Counted from the stretch's first letter, positions 17,577 through 26,091 are shown. The stretch: DNA of 64,000 bases from Mycobacterium sp. GA-1841 (GCF_001954135.1 NZ_MBEQ01000009.1:235901-299900), one strand, 5' to 3'. A program made the numbers and translations. Notes: generated from the sequence alone by a model not told the origin.

Positions 17577-18365
17577 ATGGCCTTGGAGAGCTTCAAGCTT
17601 GACGGACAGGTGGCGATCGTCACTGGGGCGGGGCGCGGGGTGGGTGCGGGCATCGCCAGAGTTCTCGCCGAGGCGGGCGCGACCATTGTCGGGACGGCGC
17701 GCACGCCAGATCAAGTATCCGAGACCATCAAAGGAATCAAGGCAGCCGGAGGCCAGGGACTCGCGGTGACCGCAGACGCCACCAGCCGCGAAGACGGTCA
17801 AAAGGTGGTCGCCGCGGCGATGGAGAACTTCGGGCGTGTCGACATTCTGGTCAACAACGCCGGTGGGGCGTTCCCGAAGCCGTTTTTGAAGATCTCTGAT
17901 AATGACCTGCGGCGGCATTTCGAGTGGAACACCGCTTCGGCGTTCATCATGAGCCAGCTCGTCGTCCCCCACATGCTCACGCAAGGGGCGGGATCGATCA
18001 TCAATATCTCTTCTGGTGCAGGGCGATTCGGCATCCGTGGCTTCGTATCCTACTGCGTGGCGAAGGGGGCTCTGGAGAACCTTACCCGCGCATTGGCGCA
18101 GGAACTGGCGCCAAAGATCAGAGTCAACGCCATTGCATTGGGCTCATTCAAGACTGATGCGTTGGAATGGAGCATGAAGGAGATGCCGGAATCGGCGGAG
18201 CAGATGAAGGAAAACACACCACTGCACCGTTTCGGCGACGTCGAGGACCTTGGACGCCTAGCGGTCTACCTGTGTTCCCAAGGATGTTTCGCCACCAATG
18301 CGATTTTCCACGTGGATGGCGGTCTGAACACCACGAACTGGCCTCTGCCCATCCCGGACCTGTAG
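17577..18365 (+). CDS. Short-chain dehydrogenase/reductase (SDR)
   Basis: 262 residues from ATG 17577 (MALESFKLDGQVAIVTGAG), with GGAGG 8 bases upstream; the ATG at 17550 has no ribosome-binding site and abuts the dyad. Cofactor loop TGAGRGVGAGIA, NNAGGAF, NISSGAGRFG with the catalytic Ser, and YCVAK as the active-site Tyr-Lys. GTARTPDQVS after strand 2 suggests NADP(H). It ends with NAIFHVDGGLNTTNW. A monocistronic unit within the island; substrate unknown. Confidence 0.85.
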   Translation: MALESFKLDGQVAIVTGAGRGVGAGIARVLAEAGATIVGTARTPDQVSETIKGIKAAGGQGLAVTADATSREDGQKVVAAAMENFGRVDILVNNAGGAFPKPFLKISDNDLRRHFEWNTASAFIMSQLVVPHMLTQGAGSIINISSGAGRFGIRGFVSYCVAKGALENLTRALAQELAPKIRVNAIALGSFKTDALEWSMKEMPESAEQMKENTPLHRFGDVEDLGRLAVYLCSQGCFATNAIFHVDGGLNTTNWPLPIPDL

Positions 18366-18392
18366 GCGTAGGACACGCAAAAGCTAACGAAT

Positions 18393-18687
18393 CCTTGAAA
18401 TTTCGGACTTCATCGTTGCCGAATACCACTCCGCCCTTACCGAACAGGGCGTATCTGGCTATGACCTCGAAACCTGTTGGCGCGACCACCGTTACGGCAT
18501 GCCCCAGGCGTTGCTGATCCCGACGGTGGGTTGCGCGTTCGCCACCGGTACCGACCGTGGTATAGACATGTTTGCTGCCATGCTGGAACGCGGCTGTCGG
18601 GCGATCCGTGAACTTGGCACGCTCACCCTGATCGCCGACGCTGCAACAGGTACCGATGTTGCGACTACTGGAGGACACTCGGTGTAG
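18393..18687 (+). pseudogene. Remnant: C-terminal end of an APH-family phosphotransferase
   Basis: An open frame without a start. It reads DFIVAEYHSALTEQGVSGYD, then LETCWRDHRYGMPQ and GTDRGIDMFAAMLERGCRAI before the stop at 18685-18687. This is the pattern of the last ~95 residues of mycobacterial APH/ecdysteroid-kinase-like proteins (EYH.AL, a WxxYR-like segment, then D-x-F-x-x-ML-R). The upstream kinase core is missing: an in-frame stop lies just before 18393 and the preceding SDR ends at 18365. It is best read as the residue of a deleted gene between the SDR and the monooxygenase. Confidence 0.6.
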
Positions 18688-18750
18688 CAATTGCCGCACG
18701 CCAGCCCATATGTCAGAGGGGCAGAGGTGCTCGCGAACGCAGCACCAGGC

Positions 18751-20256
18751 TCACGCCGACGCTTCGGCCGCCCGTTCGTCTCCGGCGGCGATGACGTAGT
18801 CGCGGGCCCGTACCCTTCGCGTGCGTCGACGATAGGTACTCATCAGCCACGGCCAATTGTGGGTGTCGTGGCCGTGTTCATCGGTGTACCAGCTGGCGCA
18901 TCCGCGCCACACAGTGTGGCGCTGACGCTTGTCCATGCTTATCAAGAACTTTCGATGGGCGCTGGCTCTCACCTCGATAACGTCGACAGGACTTTTGGAC
19001 AATTGGTCGACAGCATCGACGATGTGGGCCGCCTGGGATTCCAGCATGTAGACGATAGACCCCGAGCCAAGGTTGGTATTGGGACCGTAGACCAGAAACA
19101 TGTTCGGAAAGTCAGGTACCGATAATCCGAGAAAGGCGGTAGCGCGTTCGGACCAGGCCTCGGCAAGAGTTTTCCCGCTTCGTCCGGTAATCGAAACGTC
19201 TGGCACGAAAGAAGTTGTGCGGAAACCGGTCCCGAACACTATCGCGTCTAGTTCGTGCAACGTGCTCCCGGTTGCAATTCCGGACTCGGTGACCCGGACG
19301 AGCGGATCTGTTTCCAAGGTCACATCGGGGCGGCTCAGGGTGGCGTAGTAATCATCTGAGATCAGAATCCGTTTGCACCCGATGGGATAGCTCGGCCGCA
19401 GTTTGGCTCGGAGTTGCGGATCGGAGACGTGACGTCGCAGTACCCGGCCGTGGATTCGACCGAGCCACGACAGCACAGCGGGCATCCGGGAGAAGCCCAC
19501 GGTGATGATTTCGAAATATGCCCAGACTCCTTGACGTGCAGCCAGTTTGAGTATAGGGAGGGTGCGGTAGCGGCGATGGAGTTGCTTGGTGTATGCGACG
19601 TCGGCCTTGGCGAAGACGTATGGGGCCGAACGCTGAAACACCACTGTATGTCCGGTGATAGGCGCGATTGCCGGGACTACCTGGATAGCGCTCGCGCCGG
19701 TGCCGACTACACCAACCCGCTTTCCTGTCAGATCCACGTCATGGCGCCAGCGCGCGGTGTGGAACACCGGACCGGAGAAATGTTCGAGGCCCTCGAGGTC
19801 GGGAATCGCGGGTACCGTCAACTGTCCGACTGCGGGCACCAGTACGTCGGCGTGATCAGTGCGACCGTCGGCCAGTGTGATTGCCCACTCGCGCCCAGTC
19901 CAATGCGCCGAGGTGACCTCCGTCCCGGTCTGGACCGCATCGGTCAATCCACCGTTCGTAACGCAACCCTCCAAATATGCCCGGATCTCGGCGCCGGCCG
20001 CAAAGCGTCTGGACCATTCGATGTCCTGCATAAACGAATAGCTGTAGACATGCGAGGGAGCGTCACATGCCGCCCCGGGATAGGTGTTGTACCACCAGGT
20101 TCCGCCGATCTGGGCGGCGCGTTCGTAGATAGTGATGTTGCGATGTCCGGCGGCGCGCAGCTTCAGGGCGACTCCCAGTCCACCGAAGCCGGCGCCGATG
20201 ATGACCACCCGCACCTGCCGCGACACGTGCGTCACCAGCCGGCGCCGGGGTTGCAC
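18751..20256 (-). CDS. FAD/NADPH-dependent Baeyer-Villiger-type monooxygenase
   Basis: A 501-residue flavoprotein monooxygenase. FAD loop VVIIGAGFGGLGVALKL near residue 17; NADPH loop VVGTGASAIQVVPAI near 185; between them FSGPVFHTARW, which fits the Baeyer-Villiger fingerprint FxGxxxHxxxW. IGGTWWYNTYPGAACD is the usual early segment. Expected chemistry is oxygen insertion next to a ketone, giving an ester or lactone. The GTG at 20256 has GGGAGG only 2 bases away, and an ATG at 20312 that overlaps the upstream SDR stop runs in another frame and stops after 26 codons, so the true N-terminus is uncertain. It follows the SDR at 20309-21085, probably in one transcript. Confidence 0.88.
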   Translation of the reverse strand: MQPRRRLVTHVSRQVRVVIIGAGFGGLGVALKLRAAGHRNITIYERAAQIGGTWWYNTYPGAACDAPSHVYSYSFMQDIEWSRRFAAGAEIRAYLEGCVTNGGLTDAVQTGTEVTSAHWTGREWAITLADGRTDHADVLVPAVGQLTVPAIPDLEGLEHFSGPVFHTARWRHDVDLTGKRVGVVGTGASAIQVVPAIAPITGHTVVFQRSAPYVFAKADVAYTKQLHRRYRTLPILKLAARQGVWAYFEIITVGFSRMPAVLSWLGRIHGRVLRRHVSDPQLRAKLRPSYPIGCKRILISDDYYATLSRPDVTLETDPLVRVTESGIATGSTLHELDAIVFGTGFRTTSFVPDVSITGRSGKTLAEAWSERATAFLGLSVPDFPNMFLVYGPNTNLGSGSIVYMLESQAAHIVDAVDQLSKSPVDVIEVRASAHRKFLISMDKRQRHTVWRGCASWYTDEHGHDTHNWPWLMSTYRRRTRRVRARDYVIAAGDERAAEASA

Positions 20257-20308
20257 GCCTCCCGCTCGCCAACGATTGCCGACGCCGATACCTCTGCAGT
20301 TTGTCCGG

Positions 20309-21085
20309 TCATGATGTTGCTGTCCGTGTCCGCTCAGTGGTGACGCCGACCGGCTCGCCGAACAGCAGGACGGGTTTGGCTTTGACTTCCTCGGGGACGG
20401 ATCCCCAGATGTAACTTGCCGACTGGTCGGCGGTCAGCATGTTGCCGGTGCGCACCGCCTCGGCGATTCCGGGAATACCGGGATGGGTGTCCAGGGGGAG
20501 TTCAGCTTCGCGGCGCGCGGCCGGGGTGTCAACAAAGCCGGGCCGGATGGCGCACACCCACGGCCCCTTGCCGCGGTCAGCGCGCTCACTGCGCACTCCC
20601 TTGGTCCACTGCTCCATCGATGCTTTCGCGGCGCCGTAGATGGACAGCCCGGGATACACCACCCTTGCTGAGGCGGAGGAGATTTGGATCAGGCCGACAT
20701 CGACTCCAGCGTCCACGGCTGGTGCCGCTGCTCGGATGAATTGGTCGCCAATCGCCAGTGGGGCCGCGACGTTGGCGATTATTTCGGTGAGGTGGTTCTG
20801 ATAGTCGCCTTCGCCGACATAGGCCCGGCCCCAAAACAGCAGGGCGTTGTGGATGAATAGCGCGCGCTCACCGCGGAAACTGGTCAGTCGCTCTCCGACT
20901 CGGTCCCCGACTCCCTGCCAGGAATCGATGTCGGTGAGGTCGAAGGGGATGGTCTCGAAGTCGGGGTGGGGTCGGCGCGAGACGCTGATGATCTCGGTGT
21001 CCTCCCACGGGCACGTGCGCGCCAGTGCGGCGCCGATGCCCGATGTGGCGCCAGTGATCCACACGATGTTCTTCTTGTCGGCCAT
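20309..21085 (-). CDS. Short-chain dehydrogenase/reductase (SDR)
   Basis: 258 residues. Cofactor loop WITGATSGIGAALART; FIHNALLFWGRAY stands in place of the NNAG motif; QISSASARVVYPGLSIYGAAKAS (split over residues ~135-157) provides catalytic Ser and Tyr-x3-Lys. It lacks the usual C-terminal DGG end and instead finishes KAKPVLLFGEPVGVTT, making it a divergent SDR. It is the first gene of the minus-strand unit with the Baeyer-Villiger enzyme, and its promoter region holds dyad site 7. Possible role: alcohol-ketone interconversion feeding the monooxygenase. Confidence 0.8.
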   Translation of the reverse strand: MADKKNIVWITGATSGIGAALARTCPWEDTEIISVSRRPHPDFETIPFDLTDIDSWQGVGDRVGERLTSFRGERALFIHNALLFWGRAYVGEGDYQNHLTEIIANVAAPLAIGDQFIRAAAPAVDAGVDVGLIQISSASARVVYPGLSIYGAAKASMEQWTKGVRSERADRGKGPWVCAIRPGFVDTPAARREAELPLDTHPGIPGIAEAVRTGNMLTADQSASYIWGSVPEEVKAKPVLLFGEPVGVTTERTRTATS

Positions 21086-21134
21086 TAGGCGCCCTCCCGG
21101 GAGTCAGCTCTACTATCGTTCGGACTGTACTAAA

Positions 21135-21153
21135 TACCGTAACCATTTCAGTA
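21135..21153. promoter_or_regulatory. 19-bp operator-like dyad, island regulon site 7
   Basis: TACCGTAA on the left, CAGTA on the right, fixed spacing. It lies between the divergent starts at 21085 and 21242. Confidence 0.6.
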
Positions 21154-21191
21154 GAAACGGTGAATGTCACCGATATCGAGAGCGAGATCCG

Positions 21192-21242
21192 ATGAGGGCA
21201 GTTGATCGACCGCTGACTTCGCGGCAGATCTCTGAGTTCTGA
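21192..21242 (+). CDS. Possible 16-codon leader ORF overlapping the LLM start
   Basis: ATG 21192 opens a frame (MRAVDRPLTSRQISEF) whose TGA shares its last base with the ATG of the LLM gene (TGATG). The LLM gene itself has no good ribosome-binding site, so translation could be coupled through this mini-ORF. A chance open frame is equally possible. Confidence 0.2.
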   Translation: MRAVDRPLTSRQISEF

Positions 21243-22129
21243 TGGAATTGGGCATCGCGATCCCGCACACGGGACAGGCGGCCTCGCCGGAACACGTGCG
21301 TGCGGTGTGCCTGCGTGCCGAGGAGTTGGGATTCACGAGGCTGTGGGCCGTTGATCACGCCGTCATTCCGCTGCACACGGCCTCGCCTTACCTGCTCGGG
21401 CGAAAGCCCACCGCGATGGCCGACGGTGCGATCGCCGCCGAGCTGACACCGAATTTCGAACAGCTCACCACCTTGGCCTGGGTGGCCGGATTCACCGAAC
21501 GGATCGGTCTGGGAACCGCAGTTACGGTGCTCACCAACCGGCCGGCGGTGCTGACCGCCCGACAGCTGGCCACGATCGATCGGCATTCTGGAGGCCGATT
21601 GACTGTTGGGGTCGGTGTCGGATGGGTTCGAGAAGAGGCCGAGATCATCGGAATGTCCTGGCCGCAGCGCGGCCGGCGCGCAGAGGAACAGATCGCCTTG
21701 ATGCGCCACTTATGGACCGCCACAGACGAATTCGTGGAGTTTCATGGTGAATTTTACGAGCTGCCGCCGGTGCTCAGCGAACCGATGCCAGTGCAACGGC
21801 CGATCCCGCTGTACGTCGGTGGCCATACCCGCTCTGCGCTGGAGCGCGCAGGGAGGCTCGCCGATGGTTGGATCTCCGCCCCGATGTCAGCGTCTCGAGT
21901 GGCCGAGTGCTGGGACACTGTGCGCTGGGCGGCCACGCGGGCGGGACGTGATCCCCTGTCGGTGAAACTAGTCGCTTGCGCGACACCCGATGGCGGTGAC
22001 AGTGCTGCGTTGATAGCTGGCTACGCCGAAGCAGGGGTGGATCATCTGCAACTGCGCCTCGCCGCAGACCCTGAGACGGCCCTGGGGCAGCTCGAATACT
22101 TCGCTCGAATCGCTGGCCGACTCCGCTGA
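21242..22129 (+). CDS. LLM-class F420-dependent oxidoreductase
   Basis: A 295-residue luciferase-like enzyme. ELGIAIPHTGQAASPEHVRA start, LGFTRLWAVDHAVIPL near residue 30, IGLGTAVTVLTNRPAVLTAR near 90, SGGRLTVGVGVGWVREEAEI near 117 and PIPLYVGGHTRSALERAG near 185 are the landmarks of the mycobacterial F420-binding subgroup annotated as TIGR03619-type proteins. Reaction unknown; likely a hydride transfer to or from F420 on a pathway intermediate. Divergent from the SDR/Baeyer-Villiger unit and under the same dyad. Confidence 0.82.
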   Translation: MELGIAIPHTGQAASPEHVRAVCLRAEELGFTRLWAVDHAVIPLHTASPYLLGRKPTAMADGAIAAELTPNFEQLTTLAWVAGFTERIGLGTAVTVLTNRPAVLTARQLATIDRHSGGRLTVGVGVGWVREEAEIIGMSWPQRGRRAEEQIALMRHLWTATDEFVEFHGEFYELPPVLSEPMPVQRPIPLYVGGHTRSALERAGRLADGWISAPMSASRVAECWDTVRWAATRAGRDPLSVKLVACATPDGGDSAALIAGYAEAGVDHLQLRLAADPETALGQLEYFARIAGRLR

Positions 22130-22449
22130 CTCGGCGCCATCTGTTTCAACTACGCGGCGCCTCGCGGAATCGCACTATATCCATGCGGCATCCATGCGGC
22201 TGCGCCCGGAGTGAAGGTTTCCGAGGCGAGCATGGTGCGTCCGCCATGTTCAAAGGCCGAGGTTGACCCTACAGAATTGCCTACTGTAAGGTCGTCGGTT
22301 GCGACGCATTGAAATGCCGTGAACTGCTCTGGTTCTCGTGTGCGCTCGGATCGGAATTGTTGTCACTCTGGAAACCAGCCGAAGCTTCGACGATCGGCGC
22401 GAAAGACATCCGCCGACAAGCACTCGCTGTCCGGGGGGAAAGGACCAGG
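22130..22449. other. Intergenic region with operator-like dyad, no gene
   Basis: 320 bp between the LLM gene and the next SDR. It holds dyad site 8 at 22282-22300 and otherwise no recognisable gene. The 47 in-frame codons preceding the SDR start at 22450 have no ribosome-binding site or family similarity and are probably untranslated leader. Confidence 0.4.
22282..22300. promoter_or_regulatory. 19-bp operator-like dyad, island regulon site 8 (half-degenerate)
   Basis: TACTGTAA on the left; the right half reads CGGTT instead of CRGTA. About 150 bp upstream of the SDR start at 22450. Confidence 0.4.
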
Positions 22450-23304
22450 ATGGACAGGGTCGGTGGCAAGGTTGTCGTCATCACCGGTGCGGCTCGGGGG
22501 ATAGGGTTCGCGACCGCGCAGGCTCTGCTCGCGCATGGCGCCCAGGTGATCATCGGTGATCGAGACGTTCCCGCCCTCGAATCCGCCATAGCCGGGCTGT
22601 CTCACCTCGGAACCGTTTCCGGGTATTCGCTCGATGTCACCGACCGCGAATCCTTTGCGGAGTTCCTGTTGAAGGCGCGCGCTGATGGCGAGGGCCGCAT
22701 CGATGTGTTGATCAACAACGCCGGGGTGATGCCGGTGGGCCAGTTCCTGGAACAGTCGCAGCAATCGATTCGCTCCGCGATCGAGGTAAACGTCTATGGT
22801 GTCCTCAACGGCTGCCAGCTGGCACTTCCCGAAATGGTGCGTCGCGGGCACGGTCACATCGTCAACATCGCTTCGATGGCCGGGATCATGGCTATCCCAG
22901 GCCAGGTTGTCTACGCCGGTACCAAATATGCCGTCGTCGGTCTGAGCACGGCAATGGCCGACGAATATGCGCCCCACGGCATCGATGTGAGCGTGGTGCT
23001 GCCGCCGTTCACTCAGACCGATCTCATCGCGGGCACCAAGTCCACCGGTGCTGGTAGGGCAGTGCGTCCTGAAGTAATCGCTGCGGCGATCGTGACCACG
23101 CTGAACAAACCCCGTACCCACGTCGCGGTTCCGCAACCGACCCGCTTTCTGGGGCCGATCGTGTCGATGCTCGGCCCGCGCGGTCGGCGGTGGTTCAACA
23201 AAACGATGGGCACAGACCGGTTGTTTCTCGACGAGATCGATCAATCGGCCCGCAGGTTCTATGAACAACGGGTCGAAAACAGCGACGGGATTCAAAAACA
23301 CTGA
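22450..23304 (+). CDS. Short-chain dehydrogenase/reductase (SDR)
   Basis: 284 residues from ATG 22450 (MDRVGGKVVVITGAARGIG), with AGGA 5 bases before it. NNAGVMPVGQFLEQS, NIASMAGIMAIPGQ and YAGTKYAVVGLS are the SDR core. After the core comes a ~50-residue C-terminal extension (RFLGPIVSMLGPRGRRWFNK) found in mycobacterial SDRs of the SDRc type acting on hydrophobic substrates. Last complete gene of the first island; followed by a decayed SDR fragment. Confidence 0.85.
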   Translation: MDRVGGKVVVITGAARGIGFATAQALLAHGAQVIIGDRDVPALESAIAGLSHLGTVSGYSLDVTDRESFAEFLLKARADGEGRIDVLINNAGVMPVGQFLEQSQQSIRSAIEVNVYGVLNGCQLALPEMVRRGHGHIVNIASMAGIMAIPGQVVYAGTKYAVVGLSTAMADEYAPHGIDVSVVLPPFTQTDLIAGTKSTGAGRAVRPEVIAAAIVTTLNKPRTHVAVPQPTRFLGPIVSMLGPRGRRWFNKTMGTDRLFLDEIDQSARRFYEQRVENSDGIQKH

Positions 23305-23339
23305 ATAGTGGTGTTCCAACAGCTTCGTGGTGGCGTGGC

Positions 23340-23473
23340 CCGTGCCGTCTCCCCAAGCTCCTGGGCAAGCCCGAGGAGTACGCCAAGCTCTGGCCGTGGC
23401 GATCGCCGAGAACGCGATGCTCAACGGCCAGTGCCTGCGTTTGGACGCCGGTCAGCGCTTCGCCCCCAAGTAG
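23340..23473 (+). pseudogene. Remnant: C-terminal end of a 3-hydroxyacyl-CoA-dehydrogenase-type SDR
   Basis: Reads RLPKLLGKPEEYAKL in one frame, then after a one-base slip VAIAENAMLNGQCLRLDAGQ and RFAPK stop (23471-23473). This is the C-terminus of type II 3-hydroxyacyl-CoA dehydrogenase-like SDRs (LG.PEEYA.LA..I.EN.MLNGE.IRLDG..R.APK). The body is absent and the remaining piece is frameshifted, so this is a deletion scar at the boundary between the first island and poxB. Confidence 0.65.
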
Positions 23474-23476
23474 AGT

Positions 23477-23525
23477 GATTTCGGGGTGATCAGCGGCGCC
23501 GGCCGCCGCCGATCACCCCGAAATC
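23477..23525. terminator. Perfect 15-bp-arm hairpin, probable terminator
   Basis: Arms 23477-23491 and 23511-23525 are exact reverse complements around a 19-base G+C-rich loop. There is no T tract, as is usual for mycobacterial intrinsic terminators. It sits 4 bp after the remnant stop and 18 bp before the poxB start, so it could also act in the poxB leader. Confidence 0.6.
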
Positions 23526-23543
23526 GCAGACTGGGGAGGCATC

Positions 23544-25280
23544 GTGGCGAGCATTGCGGACCAGGTCATTTCCCTGCTGAGCATGAGCGGGGCACGGCGC
23601 GTCTACGGTCTGCCCGGGGACAGTCTCAACGGCTTTACCGATGCCATCCGCCGCAGCGACCAGATCAGCTGGCAGCATGTGCGCCATGAGGAGGCGGCGG
23701 CGTTCGCTGCCGCCGCCGACGCCGGACTGACCGGGCAACTGGCCGTGTGCGCGGGCAGCTGCGGCCCGGGCAATCTGCACCTGATCAACGGCTTGTTCGA
23801 CGCTCAGCGCAGCCGCGTCCCCGTGCTGGCGATCGCCGCCCACATTCCCCGCACCGAGATCGGGTCGGAGTACTTCCAGGAAACCCGCCCGCAGGACCTC
23901 TTCCGCGAGTGCAGTGTGTACTGCGAACTGGTCAGCACCCCGGAGATGGCGCCGCGCATCTTTGAGATGGCGATGCGTACGGCCATCGAAGAGAACGGCG
24001 TGGCCGTCGTCGTCATCCCCGGCGAAATCTTCCTGCAACGCGCGGATGACAACGGCTGGACGGTACGCCCGGTGCGGCCCACCCGATCGGTCGTGCGTCC
24101 CGACGACGAATCGGTGCGCCGGGCCGCCGACATCCTCAACGCCGCCGAGCGCGTCACGATTCTGGGCGGCGCCGGTGTGGCCGGTTCGCACGATGCCCTG
24201 ATCGAGCTGGCCGCGACCCTGCAGGCGCCGATCGTTCATGCGTTGCGCGGCAAGGAATTCATCGAGTACGACAATCCCTACGACGTCGGCATGACGGGCC
24301 TGCTCGGGTTCGCGTCGGGTTACAAGGCCATCAAGGAAGCCGACACGCTGCTGATGCTGGGCACCGACTTCCCCTATCAGCAGTTCTATCCCGAGGGCGC
24401 CACCGTCATCCAGGTCGACATCCGCGGCCGCAACCTCGGCCGACGCACCCCGATCGACCTGGGACTGCGCGGCAGCGTCGCCGACACCCTCGCCGCGCTG
24501 CAACCGTTGCTACGCGCGAAGACCGACCGCGAGCACCTCGACCGGTCCCTGCGGCACTACCGCAAGACCCGCGCCACCCTGGACTCGTTGGCCGTCAACG
24601 ACCGTGACCGCACCCCGATCCGACCTGAATACGTAGCCGCACTTGCTGATCGGCTGGCCGCCGATGACGCCGTGTTCACCTGCGACGTCGGATCCCCGGT
24701 GGTGTGGGCGGCGCGGTACCTGACCATGAACGGCCGGCGCCGGCTGATCGGGTCGTTCAACCACGGCACCATGGCCAACGCCCTGCCGCATGCGATCGGC
24801 GCGCAGACCGCGTTTCCCGACCGGCAGGTCGTCACCCTGGCTGGTGACGGCGGCCTGACCATGCTCTTCGGCGAGTTGGTGACGCTGATCCAGAACCGGC
24901 TGCCGGTCAAGCTGATCGTGTTCAACAACTCGTCGCTGAACTTCGTCGAGCTGGAGATGAAGGCGGCCGGCATCGTCACATTCGGCACCGACCTGGTCAA
25001 CCCGGATTTCGCCGCGGTGGCCCACGCGATGGGCATGTTCGGCAGACGAGTCACCGAACCGGGGGAGTTGGAACGCGCCATCGCCGACGCCTTCGCCCAC
25101 GACGGCCCGGCCGTCGTCGACGTGCACACCGCGCGGCAGGAGCTGTCGATCCCACCGGCCATCACCGTCGAACAGGCAAAAGGGTTCTCGCTCTACGCGA
25201 TTCGCACGATCCTGGCTGGACGTGCCGACGAACTGCTGGATCTCGTCACCACCAACGTGGCCCGCCGGATCCTGGACTGA
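23544..25280 (+). CDS. poxB: Pyruvate dehydrogenase (quinone) / pyruvate oxidase, TPP- and FAD-dependent
   Basis: A 578-residue TPP enzyme that follows E. coli PoxB closely along its length: GDSLNGFTDAIRR, catalytic Glu50 in VRHEEAAAFAAAADA, AGSCGPGNLHLINGLFDAQR, FQETRPQDLFREC, HALRGKEFIEYDNPYDVGMT, the TPP/Mg site GDGGLTMLFGELV with NNSSLNF (around residue 433), and the end EQAKGFSLYAIRTILAGR. The reaction is oxidative decarboxylation of pyruvate to acetate and CO2 with transfer of electrons to menaquinone at the membrane. GTG start has GGAGG 4 bases upstream. Acetolactate synthase is unlikely given these PoxB-specific segments. The hairpin at 23477-23525 lies in its leader. Confidence 0.9.
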   Translation: MASIADQVISLLSMSGARRVYGLPGDSLNGFTDAIRRSDQISWQHVRHEEAAAFAAAADAGLTGQLAVCAGSCGPGNLHLINGLFDAQRSRVPVLAIAAHIPRTEIGSEYFQETRPQDLFRECSVYCELVSTPEMAPRIFEMAMRTAIEENGVAVVVIPGEIFLQRADDNGWTVRPVRPTRSVVRPDDESVRRAADILNAAERVTILGGAGVAGSHDALIELAATLQAPIVHALRGKEFIEYDNPYDVGMTGLLGFASGYKAIKEADTLLMLGTDFPYQQFYPEGATVIQVDIRGRNLGRRTPIDLGLRGSVADTLAALQPLLRAKTDREHLDRSLRHYRKTRATLDSLAVNDRDRTPIRPEYVAALADRLAADDAVFTCDVGSPVVWAARYLTMNGRRRLIGSFNHGTMANALPHAIGAQTAFPDRQVVTLAGDGGLTMLFGELVTLIQNRLPVKLIVFNNSSLNFVELEMKAAGIVTFGTDLVNPDFAAVAHAMGMFGRRVTEPGELERAIADAFAHDGPAVVDVHTARQELSIPPAITVEQAKGFSLYAIRTILAGRADELLDLVTTNVARRILD

Positions 25281-25283
25281 GCG

Positions 25284-25958
25284 CTAGGCCGGCCGCGGAA
25301 TCGTGGCGGCGGTGCTCTGCCCGAGCCATCGCGGGATGGCGCGGCGGACATCAGCCGACCCCGACAGCGCGACGCGTCCGTCGAGTACCGCGCGGGCCCA
25401 ACCGACGTCACCGCGCCAGATCTCGGTCAATGTGCGCAGGCTGGTCTGCACGGTGCCGGCCACCTCATGGCCCGGATCGAAATCGCAGACGTCGGCCTGC
25501 CCGTCGGCCACCACCAGCCACCATCTGGACGCCTTGACCGCGACACCGTCGAGGACGAACGCCACCGTGGTGCGCTCGGCGGGCCAGTTGTCGAGCGGAA
25601 TGCTGCGGCGCATATCCCACATCAGCAGGTGTGGGTCGAGATCCTGCTCACCGAGATCGCCGATCCACCGCACGCCCCAGCAGCCCAAGGCGTCGACGAC
25701 ACCGCCGAGCTCCTGGCCGCACGGGGTCAGGGAGTAGCTTGTGCGGCCGTCGATTTCGGAGCGTTCGATCACCCCGGCGCGGGCCAACGACTTGAGCCGC
25801 TTGGACAACAGCGCCGGTGACATCTTCGGTACCCCGCGACGCAGATCGTTGAAGTGGGCACTGCCGCGCAGCAACTCCCGGACCACCAGCAGGGTCCAGC
25901 GCTCATCGAGTAACTCCATGGCCTTGGCCACGGGACAGAACTGGCCATATGTCGACAT
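25284..25958 (-). CDS. HxlR-type winged-helix regulator with C-terminal sensor-like domain
   Basis: 224 residues. The N-terminal ~100 residues are a classic HxlR winged helix: CPVAKAMELLDERWTLLVVR, FNDLRRGVPKMSPALLSKRL and the wing GRTSYSLTPCGQEL. The C-terminal ~110 residues (from DLDPHLLMWDMRRS) resemble the SCP2-like domain fused to many actinobacterial HxlR proteins. It is convergent with poxB (3-bp gap) and divergent from the methyltransferase gene, which is a plausible target. Two AGTACA direct repeats (25992-25997, 26020-26025) sit in that promoter region. Confidence 0.85.
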   Translation of the reverse strand: MSTYGQFCPVAKAMELLDERWTLLVVRELLRGSAHFNDLRRGVPKMSPALLSKRLKSLARAGVIERSEIDGRTSYSLTPCGQELGGVVDALGCWGVRWIGDLGEQDLDPHLLMWDMRRSIPLDNWPAERTTVAFVLDGVAVKASRWWLVVADGQADVCDFDPGHEVAGTVQTSLRTLTEIWRGDVGWARAVLDGRVALSGSADVRRAIPRWLGQSTAATIPRPA

Positions 25959-26091
25959 CGACGGGTACCTCCCGAGACAGTGCGTCGTCTAAGTACACCG
26001 CTGTCGGGGCCGGTAAGCCAGTACAGATCCGGAACTGGAACCGCACCGGCCCACGGGATGACGATTGAACCCATCCGCGAAAGGAGCCGAC

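Noticed and set aside
23490..24503. 337-codon minus-strand frame
   Set aside because: Antisense to poxB, whose protein matches a known enzyme along its full length.
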